A DNA stretch of 64,000 nucleotides from Leptasterias polaris (lineage: Eukaryota; Echinodermata; Asteroidea; Forcipulatida; Asteriidae), in the NCBI GenBank assembly GCA_037783415.1, contig JAZGTN010000006.1, positions 5,146,001-5,210,000 on the forward strand, in the 5' to 3' direction. This document shows, piece by piece, positions 34,801 to 44,481 of the stretch. The number at the start of each line of letters is the position of its first letter. Position 1 is the first letter of the stretch. The position numbers and the translations under genes are program-made. The notes below the pieces were generated by a model. It saw only the letters and a program-made list of their open reading frames with translations, was not told the origin of the DNA and did not search any database.

Positions 34801-37800
34801 GCATCCCAACTTTTTTACTGGTAACATCAAAATAATCACTCAGATGGGTCTCCCAAACAAAATGATACCACTCGCGGAGGATCTGGGGGATGCATGGGGG
34901 GTATTCTAGCCCACGGACTATATATGGGTTCAATTGTCCGGTGTAAATGTTTTGGGTGGAGCAGCGAACGCCGTTTAATACACTGCACAAATTTGGTGTT
35001 AAATTGACTCCATGGGTGTTGTTACATGGATACCAATAATAAAAACTTACACCATAGGGTACCAAAATAACACTTATTTCGGTCAAAACAATTATATTGG
35101 TGTTATTTTAACACCCTATGATGATAATTTCTTTTGTGTTTCCGGTATCTATACGTGAAAATACGGAACCCCTAAAGGGACAGGTAAAAAGAAAATGTGA
35201 AAAGGTAAACAAAATATCCAAATTATTTCGTTCCCTCAAAATACTATTTCGTTCCCTCGAAATACTATTTCGTTACCACGAAATATTATTTCGTGGGAAA
35301 TATTATTTCGTGGGAACGAAATCATATTTCGAGGTAACGAAATAGTATTTCGAGGGAATGAAAAAATATTTCGTGGTAATGAAATAATATTTCTTGGTAA
35401 CGAAATAACATTTCGAGGGAACGAAATAATATTTCGTGGGAACAAAATAATATTTCGAGGGAACGAAATAATTTCAGTATTTTGTTTACCTTTTCAATTT
35501 GTTTATTACCTGTCCCTTTAGGGGCTCCGTATGAAAACACCCATGTAGTCAATTTTATTTAACACCCCAGTTTTTACTACTGGGTCTGGCATTCCAATCT
35601 TATCTAAGTTCAATTAATTTGATGTGGAATGACGTAAGAGAGGACGATAAAATTGGAGGAGTGAGGAGTAGGAAAGTAAGGGTTCCCCAGTCTACTCAAA
35701 TGAGGCCCTCTTGTGGGCGACATGTGAATAAGTAGGATTTGAAGCTTTGCATGGTGGGAGTATAATTGAGAGAGGTTTGCGGTAACACCATGTTAAAATC
35801 TCTTTTGAGTACTGTTGGTTCTGAAAAGAACCGGTGGTTAACGACTCAACGTTTCTATCAGTATGCTCTGATCGTCTTCAGGAGAATGCTGGACTCTGTT
35901 GCTGGATGCTGCTTATGTACTGCCTGTAGGGGATTAACTGGGAGTTGGGCTTAGCTCAGTGATGCACGAAGGCGGGAACAGGAACTGGATAAGCTGGACT
36001 TAGCTCAATGAAGCATGTAGGCTGGAGTTGGGACTAAACCTAAACTGAAACCTATTGGGGGTGGGTAGGGAGTGTGTGCTCACTGAACTGAATCAGTTGT
36101 AGATAAGTACAGGGAGTGTGAGGGAACCTAGAGAAGACTGAGGGTAAAGAAGACCCAAGTCTAAGGGGTTGGAGATGTGACCTTGGATATAGGAGATCCT
36201 TTAGTCGGGAAGAGTGGTAGCCAAATGTCACTGATGTGGAAGCCTATGTCTTGAGGAACTGTGTTGTGCTTGTAGATCTCGATGGCCTCCGTCTAGGGTG
36301 CCATCCCTGGATGGGAGCAATGAGCTCTGCAAGTAGACTGGGGTGCTCCAGCCTACATGCTTCATTGAGCTAAGTCCAGCTTATCCAGTTCCTGTTCCCG
36401 CCTTCGTGCATCACTGAGCTAAGCCCAACTCCCAGTTAATCCCCTACAGGCAGTACATAAGCAGCATCCAGCAACAGAGTCCAGCATTCTCCTGAAGACG
36501 ATCAGACGAACATGGTGTTACCGCAAACCTCTCTCAGACATGTGAATAAGTTTTTTTTTTAATGTTTTGGCTTACTGGAATTATTTCAGGCGTGGCAGTA
36601 GTCTCTTCATCAACCAAACTGTCCTTGAATATCGACGACGGCATTATCACATTGTCCTCTAGAAATAATAATTTAAAATATCTAAAGTATAATTGCAATA
36701 GCGGTTTAATCTAACCTGGTAGCTCAAATTCTTATCAACAAAAGATTAGGGGTCCTCAACATTGGAACAAAACAAATGTGTGACCAATCCTTTCCTTAAA
36801 AAAATATCAAATTTAATATCGATATTTTAGAAATTCGAGCTCTTATAAAATTGTTTATTTTGGTAGGTTGAATGGTGTTTGCTCGGGCAATTAAGGTCGA
36901 CGTTTCCGCATTTCCACCGGCTACGTGGGGGTTGTTTTCCAATAGAACTATGGTGATGATGTAGAGAACCTAAATGAGGCCGTCCTTTATGTGATCGACA
37001 CTATTTCTCATCACAAATTGGTTTCGATGAGAAATTGGAACAGAAGCTGAACTTTGGACCTCTAGTACCGTAACACGCCCTCCTCGTGACAGATCAATCA
37101 TTTTGTGGTTTGAAATACATTCTGTCTTTTAAAACAAGCACGAGATCCTAACAAAGTAGATTCTATTCTATGTAATTACAGCATGCAATCTCTAGACGTA
37201 TGTAGTTGACTAAAGTCCACCTATGTTGTAGGTAATTGTTTTTATTTAATGAAAGCAAATAATGGCGGACTCGAGTCAGCCCTTCTCCACATGCATTCAT
37301 TTTGCTCTTTCTTATGACTTTTCAATTGGTAAAATTGTAATGTGAGTTAAGAAGAGGGGGGAAAATGACCATAAGGTTTTCCTGGCAAATTTCAATAAAA
37401 ATTCATTCATTTTGACACCCGGCTCATTCAGTTTCGTTCGAAAATGAATGCTCCGTTGTATCAGCATTCAACAGAAGGTGTCATTCAATTTCACCAGTTA
37501 TGCAATCACTGGTCAAGTAAGACCATTCAATTTCGTAAAAGCCATGCATCAAGAGGCTGGTCATTAAAATTATTCAATTTCGTCAAGGAGCAAACATTTT
37601 TTCTAATTTTTGCCTTGAAATTCACTTCTATGTTATGTGCTTTCGGATTCGTAGTTGCCTATAAAGGCAAATAATTATACACTATCTCGGGCTATCTCCA
37701 TGTATGGGCCTAAAGCGATTTTGAACAAAAAGATGGCTGCCCGTGGTCAGTTCAGAAGAGTGAATAAATAGCCGGGGATTAAAACCTAAAGTAAACTACA

Positions 37801-40074
37801 ATGGTTCAATCATAGAGCAAGGAACAGATTGCTCTATGATTGAACGTATAATTTAACAATCTCGTCATCAGTAATAAGCCCATTACTTTTCCCCTTGACC
37901 ATTACGGTTCTTCAACGTTCCAAAGGAATTGTATCCGACTTTACACTTATAACGAATTAGCTTGTTGTGTGTGGTGGGGGGGGGGGGGGGGGGGGGGGTT
38001 CTTACGGATTACAAAAGGGGAGGCCCCGTAACCGCCACGCAATCCCTGGGTCAGGTTTTATCTTCATCGGAAACCACAAATATTTTAAGAGGTTGATAAA
38101 CAGATCAAACAGAGTGAGAGATAACCCGTATTTTGTTGAATTAAATTATTAGAAAATGGATTTAATGAGATCAACCTGGGCGTTGACTACTGAACTAATG
38201 AGTAATATAAGGTTCATGTTGGGTACCTCTTGGTCAGGGCGAAATAAACTCTAAAAACGTCTAGCTCAGATATGACCCGGGTCCTGTTGGACCTGACCGA
38301 TTCTCTTGGTCGGTATGACCTGGAATCTGTGTCAAAATGACCCATCGAGAATGGGTCAAACTGAGGCTCGAGGGGGAAAGAGGCTCAGTCGAGCTTGAAT
38401 GATTTTGCTTTTTTGCCGAAATTGGCCGGGAAAACCTACATTAAAAAAATGATGTATATAAATGGTTAGTCGACAGATACGGAAGCGTTAAAGGGACGTT
38501 ACAGAAGCAAAGTGACTTATTTGATTTTACATGTCATAATTCTGACATACTCTGTTTAATATGAACATATCTCATTAATTATGTTAAAATTGACATAATT
38601 CATAATTAAGGCATACAAGTCTGACGATTGGTAAGTATGCATCCAAACATTTGATTTCCTCTGCAATGATGTTCTATGTTTATAAATATATTTATTTTTG
38701 AGCAATGCCCTTTTAATGTTGAATGTAACTTTTTAATAATTGATGTATTTTGGTGGGGGGTTTTTATGTTTCTAATTCTGCCATTTGGTTGTAATTTGAT
38801 TTGTAATCAACCTTTCATGAATGAAAACTAAAGTGTTTTCTCGCTGAAATGTGAAGCGAAACGAGAGGCATACTAATTAATAAGCAATAACCTGATCAAT
38901 GTTCCATCCGTCTATCCAACATGGCCCCGTTCTGTTGGGGTGTTTGAGAGTCAACCAACTGCCTGTTCTCACACAATTTACCCGTACTACTCTGAGATAT
39001 AGAACAAGACGCTATACTATTACTAGCGTTTTTATGGAGATTCTTGTTTATCAATATTGATTTGATAGCTGAACTGATTATTATATATTATTTTTTTATT
39101 CATTCAGGCTTTCAAAAACAAAACAATACAATAAACAGAAGACTGAGAAAAAACAGAGGGATATATACAAATACAAAAACAAACAGCAGCCTAAACAGGC
39201 AGATACCAAAAATACAAGGAAAGATTATAAAAAATATACTCTAATAAAAAAATTATGTACACTGTTTTATTTTATGCTTATTTTATCATTTAGTTGGTCC
39301 GTGGAATTCATTAGTCTTCCATGGGGAATACAAGATTGGACTTTACTGTGGAAAGTCTGGAAACCCCGACCCCGACCCTAACCCTAACCAACACAGAAAA
39401 ATATATGGCCAAACCGACCTACCAATATATAGCCTAAACTATAATAAGGGATGGGGTACTACTTGTGATTTAGCAGAATCGACCTACAGTAGTTTAAGAA
39501 CAAAGAGTCATTGTAAGAAATGAAAATAAAGAAACAGAAACTCACTAAAGTTGCTCACATGAATTAACTTAAAGGCCCTGTACACTATTGGTAAGATCGA
39601 AAAACACAAATGTTCACAGATTCACACATAACTTACATGATTTAAAGTAAGTAATTGTAGAAAGGGTTCCTTAAAATATTTCTGCCTAAAATGCTATCGT
39701 TTCTGAGAAATTAGTAAAACAATAGTTTTTATCACGCGTGATAATAAACTCGATGTTTGAAAAACAGAAAACACATAAGGTCTCTTTTCACTATTTTCTC
39801 GTGACCTCGATGACCAATTGAGCTCAAATTTTCACAGGTTTGTTATTTCATGTATGTGGTTGATCACACAAAACATGAACACTGTGTGCGACTATTTTGT
39901 CAGCTCTACCAATCCTGTAAAATACGTTTAAATTGTTGTGGTATTATGCTTAATTTCATTGTTACTCAACTCACCAATATGTAGTCTAACCTCTTCCAGC
40001 CGTGTAGATTCAAAAGAACTAAACAACCCCGAAACAACCAAAAGTGAAATAATAGTTCTGAAACTTGCAGCCAT
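22804..40074 (-). CDS. SEA-domain transmembrane mucin A (9 exons, about 2382 aa)
   Basis: Minus-strand exons, 5' to 3': 40074-39975, 36658-36576, 33659-27545, 27171-27050, 26045-25987, 25087-24912, 24776-24404, 24202-24157, 22878-22804. All junctions are GT-AG, the phases agree at every join, and the total of 7149 nt is a whole number of codons. Domains: signal peptide (MAASFRTIISLLVVSGLFSS); a Ser/Thr/Glu repeat domain to about residue 2090; SEA domain (about 2100-2220) with KGSVII, the position where SEA domains cleave themselves between G and S; a ten-cysteine region including an EGF-like fold (2254-2292); transmembrane helix (about 2299-2325); basic stop-transfer RRKERR and a tail rich in D/E and S. 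The order SEA-EGF-TM recalls MUC13/MUC17-type mucins and IMPG proteins. It is probably an epithelial or coelomic surface mucin. Orthology is not claimed. Gene B (44368-62528) is its tandem paralogue. Confidence 0.88.
22987..23192. repeat. GGGTCA-rich foldback MITE (type copy)
   Basis: The ends are TGCACTCCGAGGTCAGAATT and GAATCCGGGTCAATTCTGAC..TTTTTAGAGTGCA. The interior is dense in GGTCA/TGACC half-sites, including GGTCAGTTTGACC at 23044-23056. It lies just upstream of the last exon of mucin A, in its intron. Confidence 0.75.
23640..24140 (+). mobile_element. LINE-like 3' remnant ending in (TCAA)n
   Basis: A frame at 23710-23916 reads YRYYQLQNNVPIFLKKWGLC and stops at 23914. It recalls the C-terminal end of LINE reverse transcriptases. 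An AATAAAG at 24075 and a TCAA/AATC microsatellite tail (24110-24145) follow. A similar AATC tract lies at the left edge (23620-23680). Fragment only. Confidence 0.4.
24157..24202 (-). CDS. mucin A exon 8: acidic cytoplasmic segment
   Basis: 46 nt, acceptor ATTTCAG and donor GTAAAT. It reads QDDVFKLDELLDDGK. The phases (2 to 0) fit both neighbours. Confidence 0.8.
24404..24776 (-). CDS. mucin A exon 7: Cys-rich/EGF-like region and transmembrane helix
   Basis: 373 nt. Cysteines at exon residues 6, 16, 25, 32, 36, 43, 49, 59, 61 and 74 match mucin B exon 7 position for position. CNSHGLCSQ..VCDCQ..WFPGARC is the EGF-like part. LGLVVGLSVSLSLLLLVGIG begins the membrane helix, followed by RMNSNGRRKERR. 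Confidence 0.9.
24912..25087 (-). CDS. mucin A exon 6: C-terminal half of SEA domain
   Basis: 176 nt, phase 2 to 1. It begins KGSVIINHVAVYD, the cleavage-motif strand of SEA domains, and ends VEECTSCTPPM. Mucin B has an exon of identical length and phase at 50545-50720. Confidence 0.9.
25987..26045 (-). CDS. mucin A exon 5: central SEA segment
   Basis: 59 nt: VSPLYGEIEGFMRVEILEL, then a split codon. Acceptor AAACAG, donor GTAATT. Mucin B exon at 52011-52069 has the same length. Confidence 0.88.
26265..26510. repeat. GCTTAAGC / ATGAAATTGGGCCC repeat copy
   Basis: The left end GGGTCCAATTTCAATAGCGC and right end CTCTATGAAATTGGGCCCTG are imperfect inverted copies. The interior is rich in GCTTA/TAAGC. 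It lies in a mucin A intron. Confidence 0.6.
26516..26608. repeat. 93-bp foldback element
   Basis: GGACCGATTTCACAAAG pairs imperfectly with CTTAGTGAAATCGGCC. CATCTTAAGATGAGATG lies inside. It abuts the previous repeat. Confidence 0.65.
27050..27171 (-). CDS. mucin A exon 4: N-terminal SEA segment
   Basis: 122 nt, phase 1 to 0. It reads IAERILQAEIAVPETETDCR, later CEDLKSLFLNE. Mucin B exon 54317-54438 has the same length, with DCRP/FCRP and CEDL/CEEL in register. Confidence 0.85.
27545..33659 (-). CDS. mucin A exon 3: giant Ser/Thr/Glu repeat exon
   Basis: 6115 nt in one exon (2038 codons), acceptor TTTTACAG and donor GTAATT. About 190 units of a 10-residue repeat (consensus ESSTTEVSST) run without indels, so the 30-bp register is kept throughout. 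Around 70% of repeat residues are Ser or Thr and most of the rest are Glu and Val; proline is scarce, unlike most vertebrate mucin repeats. Variant units (EVFPTESFTT, DSSSIESSTT, ENSTTEV with an N-glycosylation sequon) mark an eight-unit higher-order repeat of 240 bp. The domain must be heavily O-glycosylated and highly extended. Repeat number probably varies between individuals. Confidence 0.9.
27745..33570. repeat. coding minisatellite, 30-bp unit with 240-bp higher-order unit
   Basis: On the plus strand the unit is TTTCAGTTGAAGAAACTTCA followed by GTCGTAGAGC. The marker GCTTTCAATTGATGAGCTGT recurs at 240-bp spacing (about 29598, 29838, 30078 and 30478, 30718, 30958, 31198). Because the unit has no stop in several frames, very long shadow frames exist on both strands. 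Confidence 0.92.
33680..34925. mobile_element. foldback element carrying a 60-bp minisatellite
   Basis: Ends TAGTCCGTGGGCTAGAATAC (33684) and GTATTCTAGCCCACGGACTA (to 34920) are inverted. Arms continue through GGAGACCCATCTG and TTGGTCTTATTGGGTTCC-type sequence. It lies in a mucin A intron, between exons 2 and 3, and begins only about 25 bp upstream of the exon 3 acceptor. Confidence 0.8.
33895..34450. repeat. 60-bp minisatellite, about nine units
   Basis: The unit contains CATCATTATGGTTTGCCCCT, ACCAAGCCGGCACTGGCC and ACAGGCTGTATACCGTC. Units differ at few sites. Long open frames here are by-products of the period being divisible by three. Confidence 0.92.
34981..35578. mobile_element. CACTGCA/TTGACTCC MITE interrupted by a foldback
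   Basis: The left end CACTGCACAAATTTGGTGTT is at 34981; the right part resumes with CCATGTAGTCAATTTTATTT at 35541. The insert at 35161-35532 is a separate foldback with ends ATACGGAACCCCTAAAGGG and CCCTTTAGGGGCTCCGTAT. Confidence 0.75.
35161..35532. repeat. foldback with CGAAATATTATTTCG palindromic array
   Basis: Terminal arms ACGGAACCCCTAAAGGGACA/TGTCCCTTTAGGGGCTCCGT enclose about ten self-complementary CGAAATA..TATTTCG units joined by TTCCCTCG or GGGAACGAAA. The same termini in decayed form (GAGCCCCTGAAGGAACAGG near 6206) introduce the CGAAAT fields of both 1.4-kb blocks, linking these repeats as one family. Confidence 0.8.
35766..36536. mobile_element. large inverted repeat, possible Penelope-like terminal repeats
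   Basis: The left arm (35766-36020) and right arm (36345-36536) are inverted copies, sharing GAGAGAGGTTTGCGGTAACA, ATGCTGGACTCTGTTGCTGG and AAGCTGGACTTAGCTCAATG. The right arm lacks about 75 bp present in the left, exactly the part with the histone-like stem-loop. GAAGACGATCAGAGCATACT recalls Penelope-like elements from memory only. Confidence 0.6.
35799..35832 (-). promoter_or_regulatory. histone-type 3' stem-loop and downstream element (copy 1)
   Basis: On the minus strand GGTTCTTTTCAGAACC (35832-35817) matches the replication-dependent histone mRNA stem-loop (6-bp stem, 4-nt loop). Nine nucleotides further 3' lies CAAAAGAGA (35807-35799), resembling the purine-rich element that base-pairs with U7 snRNA. 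No histone coding sequence is adjacent. It lies in sense orientation in mucin A intron 2. Confidence 0.6.
36576..36658 (-). CDS. mucin A exon 2: short linker after the signal peptide
   Basis: 83 nt, acceptor TTTCTAG, donor GTAAGC, phase 1 to 0. It reads DNVIMPSSIFKDSLVDEETT and then ATPEIIP. The splice phases fit exons 1 and 3. Confidence 0.75.
37804..37845. repeat. perfect 17-bp inverted repeat
   Basis: GTTCAATCATAGAGCAA and TTGCTCTATGATTGAAC around an 8-nt spacer, in mucin A intron 1. Confidence 0.85.
37976..37998. repeat. G homopolymer (about 23 nt)
   Basis: An uninterrupted G run preceded by TGTGGTG. Its exact length is likely uncertain in any assembly. Confidence 0.85.
38245..38400. 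repeat. ACTCTAAAAAC/GGGTCA family copy
   Basis: AACTCTAAAAACGTC at the left end, then TATGACCCGGGTCC, GAATCTGTGTCAAAATGACC and GAATGGGTCAAACTGAGG inside. Confidence 0.6.
39565..39930. repeat. AAAGGCACTGGACAC family copy
   Basis: It begins TTAAAGGCCCTGTACACTAT and contains TCACGCGTGATAATAAACTC, GATGACCAATTGAGCTCAAA and TTTTCACAGGTTTGTTATTT, ending near AATCCTGTAAAATACG. It sits about 45 bp downstream of the donor of mucin A exon 1. Confidence 0.7.
39975..40074 (-). CDS. mucin A exon 1: start codon and signal peptide
   Basis: ATG at 40074-40072, then MAASFRTIISLLVVSGLFSS and FESTRLEEVRLHI, ending at donor GTGAGT in phase 1. The hydrophobic core is a convincing secretory signal. Confidence 0.85.
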
Positions 40075-40160
40075 TTTGAGCACAAATGAACGAAACCCAG
40101 ACTTGCCTCATCGTCGACACACGAAATCAGAACCGTCAATTGTAACGCATGCTTCATTCA

Positions 40161-40170
40161 GCTTTTTATA
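40161..40170 (-). promoter_or_regulatory. TATA box of mucin A
   Basis: The minus strand reads TATAAAAAGC here, about 90 nt upstream of the ATG. Transcription would start near 40135-40140, giving a 5' UTR of roughly 60 nt. Confidence 0.5.
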
Positions 40171-40179
40171 ATCTGTACT

Positions 40180-41400
40180 GTGATACGCCTATTATTGCAA
40201 CAAGTACAGCATTCTTATCTTTATGTGTTTTAGAACTATAACACAGATAATCGTATTACACATTGTGTTCTATTTAGGATTGAAAAAAAAGGAAATCTTT
40301 AGGAGGTATGCGCTAAACAAACGAAAGAGGAAGGACAGGCAAACAAATCAAAGTGGGGACGATTTCAATTCGGGAGTTATTCTATCAAACTAAGCTTCAA
40401 CAATCAAGCCAAGTTGAAGATGGGATTGAGAACGACACCGTGCGAAGATTAAAAACAAAATAATTTCGCGATAGTGATTAAAAAAGCTGTTAGCGAAGGC
40501 TTGCATAAGAATATATGATGATCATGGTTAATGTTTGACATAAAAGTTTCGCTGGTAAAACAATACTCCAAACCTTGGCCCATGAGTAATTGGCCTTACT
40601 TTCAAGGAAAATCCTGTTCGAATTCGGTCGAACCTAAATTTGTTGTCTCAAGTATTAACAAGTACAGAGACATGCTGAAACGTATCTGTGTTGACAAGCG
40701 CAGGAATTATTTCGGAGAAGAAAAAAACAGACCCCGTCGGTCTGACCAATAATTATGAGATAAATGAGAGACTTTTGAGAAAATAGAGGGCGTCCCACTC
40801 ACAGGTCTATTGTTTTTCATCGCTGAGAACAATGGAAAGGGACCGGCGAGTGGTACGTCAGCTCTGCGTTTCATTTTGTTCGTAATACTTGGGCCCTACG
40901 CACCACTCTACAGTAAGTTTATTCCGTTACATTTGAGAGACACCAGAAATAAAAAGTCGGCGATTCGTGATATTTTGAGACAAAAGTGAAGTCGTCACGT
41001 CGTTCTCGTCTTTTGCTTTTTATTTTCAACTGCTCTTCATTTTTTTTTTTTTTTTTTTTTTTACCGCTTGAAAATGCTAGGACACTCCTGTGGGCACCCT
41101 AATGGGCCCGGCTTAAAAATATAACCACCCACGACCCCAAATTTACAACCGTGCCTAAAATTCCCTGTGTTGGAATTTATCAGACATTTTTTTTATTGAA
41201 AATGTACGGGATTTAGGCCAAGTTAATACATCTCTTGAAAAAGTTGACCGTCTATACAAAATATTTTGAAACTCCACAATTCCGTGACACCAATAGTTAA
41301 TTGTGCCATAAAGAAACATCTTAGTTTAAATTTATTTTATATCAAATAATAAACCACAAGGGAAACTGACTGGGTAAATGCTTAAATGATTTTGGGTTGA
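40180..41400. other. intergenic, no gene seen
   Basis: Between the mucin A promoter and the SINE at 41414. It contains a T homopolymer near 41040-41062 and no supported exon. Confidence 0.4.
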
Positions 41401-41409
41401 ACAAAGAAA

Positions 41410-41540
41410 AATTGACTAGAGCGGGATTTGAACCAACGACTCCGGTTTAACGTGCCGGCGCTCTACCAACTGAGCTATCTAGCCCTATGTTGGCGGTCTC
41501 CCTATTTTGTCAATATCTTTGTTCGGGGGGTGCCAGTCAG
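41410..41540 (-). repeat. tRNA-derived SINE-like repeat (copy 2)
   Basis: The minus-strand core (41485-41414) has TAGCTCAGTTGGTAGAGCGC and GGTTCAAATCCC and matches 261-332. The upstream flank GGAGACCGCCAACATAGG and ATTGACAAAATAGG are shared as well. Confidence 0.75.
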
Positions 41541-42077
41541 AAGCCATACAACCGCAAACTGCCGTGTAGCCAGGGATCACACCCAAGTATACGATACAAC
41601 CTGGGAAGCGGCAGCCAGGGGATCACCTTAAGGGGATGCGACTTTTTATATCAGATATCAAATAATAAATTTATTTTAATGTACTTTATTACTAGGAATG
41701 TTATGACAAATGTAGTTAATTTCACTATTTGTGTTAACTTACAGTTACCTACACAAACCTTATGTTACTTAATACACAATATATAATACATATTTAGCCG
41801 CGGATAAACATTATTATTGTGCAGATTAAACGCTAATTATGCAAAAATATCAATCATTCAAATTGCATTTTTTTAAACTTTAAATACCAATATGAAAATA
41901 TTATTTTGACAGGAACACGTTCTTTTATAAAGAGAAAAAGGGACAATTGTATTCTTCAGTGAAACTTGAAACCGATCATGATGAAAACAGACAGACTTTT
42001 GGTTAACCTTAGATGTTATTGCTAATAAGCGGTGGGCTTACGGAAGGGCCCTTGTGGATGTTTTATACAATTGAACA

Positions 42078-42236
42078 ATAGATGCACGCGTCATTGGCCG
42101 CCATCTTTGATGTAAAACAGTGGAAAAGTGCACGCGTGTACGCGCTACGCACGACTCTCAGCCAATGATAGCTCTTCACGCGTGCACAATTCATCAAAGA
42201 TGGCGGTCAATGACGCGTATTGCAATCCATCTATAG
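42078..42236. repeat. 160-bp foldback MITE with CGCCATCTTTGATG arms (copy 2)
   Basis: Same element as 15548-15708 with very few differences. GGCCGCCATCTTTGATG and CATCAAAGATGGCGGTC arms surround CACGACTCTCAGCCAATGAT. Confidence 0.88.
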
Positions 42237-42529
42237 ACCGCATAAAGTTCTTCTTTGTTAAACTTGGATCCCACAGAGGAATTCTTTGAAAAAGGGGAAT
42301 AACAGAACAACAATAGCAGGACACCTCAACCCAATTCGTAAAAGGTTGGGTGACACAACGGTGTTTATCTTTCTTATCAAAATATTACTCACAAAGCGTG
42401 TCTATTGTAAAGCATCTACTTGAGCAATTACTTCAATGAAGTTTTTTTCTTGTTCACTCATAACTATAAACTGTACAAAATAAGCTAAACGTTTTACACC
42501 GTATTGTTTAAACATCATAATAGCAAAGT

Positions 42530-42785
42530 ATACCTTTGGATTTTAGAGCCGTTTGATTGTTTCAATCCTACATATGTAAATATATACAATAAAACTAATC
42601 TGTGAAAAATTAATTTCAAATGGTGGTAGCGTTTTTGAGATATTGCCGAAAATCTGGAGCGGTTATGTCCACGCAGGAAGAATAATTCGTTGTTGGAACA
42701 CACAATCTCAGATAGGTTTCTCAGATTGAAATGTTTTTGAATTCCTCTCTCTAAAACCACATTCCTTTGAAGGGAATTGTTCATA
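42530..42785 (-). repeat. dispersed repeat copy related to 52250-52560
   Basis: GTTTTTGAGATATTGCCGAA, TCCACGCAGGAAGAATAATT and TCTCAGATTGAAATG are the reverse complement of the second half of 52138-52570. Confidence 0.7.
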
Positions 42786-42999
42786 AAAATTGTTTACGTT
42801 ATCAACAGCTGCAGTGCTTCTTACCAAGTAAGTTGTTACCCGGTCGTAAATTTTTGCAGTAATTGCAGAGTTAAAAACACTTTGTTAAACACTTTGTTAA
42901 ACACTTTGTTAAAACACTTTTCTAACGCTGTCTGTTTATATCCATATCGCATGTGAAATCTGATGTGTTTTTTCATTAATTTTACTTATTTTATTTATT

Positions 43000-44190
43000 T
43001 AAATTCTTTTGACAAAACAATATTACGAGCAGAGGCCGTCCAGGAAAAGGAAAAAGTCAAAAAGCTGTCATCAAAAAGTTGTCTGGATCTGGTTGCCCGA
43101 TTACATACTGCACAAACGAAACATAAACATAAAAATAAACAAATAATAAAAATAGCAATAGTAATATAAAATTAACTAACATAACAATATTTATATAAAA
43201 TAAAATAAAATAATAATAATAAATGTATAATTAAAGAAATAAATTAAATTATATTAATACAAAATAAACCAGTTAAATACAATAAAGCAAAATTATTCTT
43301 TGGTTCTGTGAATATCAGTAATTCTTCGAAGGATTTTAGGGGGTAATTCTGTATACAAGAGGAAAAGAGTGTGTTAAAGTTTGGGAATATTTGGGAGGCA
43401 CTCTCTGCCACTTGTCAGTTATGGTACAGAATATTGCCTCGTGAGTCGTGTGACATTGTATTAACATTGCAACATACTTCTTGAAAATTGTAGTAGATCA
43501 ATTAGGCTCCAACAATCGTCAATCATTAATCCATGTTTTGTGTTGCATTGAAGTTCACTGAATGTAGAAATGTGATCAAAGACTAAACCATAAACCGACC
43601 ACTTAGAGATAAAGGTCGACTCACAATCGCTGGTACGCTCATCTAGCCCCAAAACCAATGTCCGTGCTGATTTACATCAGAAATAAATATTCTCCTGAAA
43701 ATAAAATAATGTGTTTGTGAGTTAGAGTTCAAGTAGACATGAACTTAATCTGTCATTACATTATTATTGTAAAAGTACAAAAGCATCAACTAACTATACA
43801 ATAATGAGTTAGCTGTTGAAATCTAGATTTCGATAGTTAGGCCTAGATAAAAAACAAATAGTTATCTAGATTTTAGTTTGCGGAAATGTTCAAAAGATGC
43901 AGTTTGAAAACTATTTATTTGTTCATTTATTTATTCATTTGTTTGTTCATTTATTTATAATTTTGTTTAATTGTTTTTATTTAGGGGGGGCCTATTATTA
44001 TTTTAATTTCTTGTTCATTTATTATTTATTTCTTTATTTTATGTTTTATTTTATGTTTTATTTTATTTAAAATTTAATTTTATTTTTTATTTATTTATTT
44101 ATTATTATTTATTTTATAATTTTATTTTAAAAAAAAAATTTGGGGGGCGGCGTGGTTTCTATCATAACATTTTTGAATGTCTTTTGCTCT
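43000..44190. other. AT-rich intergenic DNA downstream of mucin B
   Basis: It contains ATTTATTT/AAATAAAATA-rich stretches (43190-43265, 43915-44110). A short match to the GGATTTTAGGGGG repeat family (43330-43410) is also present. Minus-strand AATAAA words are plentiful, so a mucin B cleavage site cannot be singled out. Confidence 0.4.
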
Positions 44191-44367
44191 CACCCACATC
44201 CCAATCCCCAACACATTCAGTTGGTTCAGGCCAAAATCTTCAAAGCTGAGGACAGGTTTGCTAAGCCCCCAAAATGTATGCTTAGCAGATAAAAAGCTAC
44301 CAGCCAGAGTACCAAGTGTACCTAGCATTCTTGCGACTGGTAACCTGCAACATAATTGCTTAGCGGG

Positions 44368-44481
44368 TCATGATCTTACCAGTGCCTTGGGAGTTGGTGG
44401 GGTATCTTCTATAACAGCAGCATCTGATCCACCAGGGCTTGCATGGGGGTCGTCCATACACAGCTGCACAACAGGGACATC
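44368..44481 (-). CDS. mucin B exon 9: tail end and stop
   Basis: Acceptor TTGCCAG, phase 0, 37 codons (DVPVVQLCMDDPHASPGG, then VIEDTPPTPKALVRS) and TGA. The stop lies just past a possible donor GTAAGA and at the edge of a GCTTAGC-type repeat, so further splicing is an alternative. Confidence 0.6.
   Translation of the reverse strand, partial: DVPVVQLCMDDPHASPGGSDAAVIEDTPPTPKALVRS

Noticed and set aside
35766..36536. Hammerhead ribozyme in the Penelope-like arm (CTGATAGAAAC)
   Set aside because: The core lacks a stem II and the flanking stems could not be built by eye; not supportable without structure search.
39376..39389. Telomere-like CCCTAACCCTAACC
   Set aside because: Only about two units, in a degenerate CCCCGACC context; chance or minor interstitial sequence.
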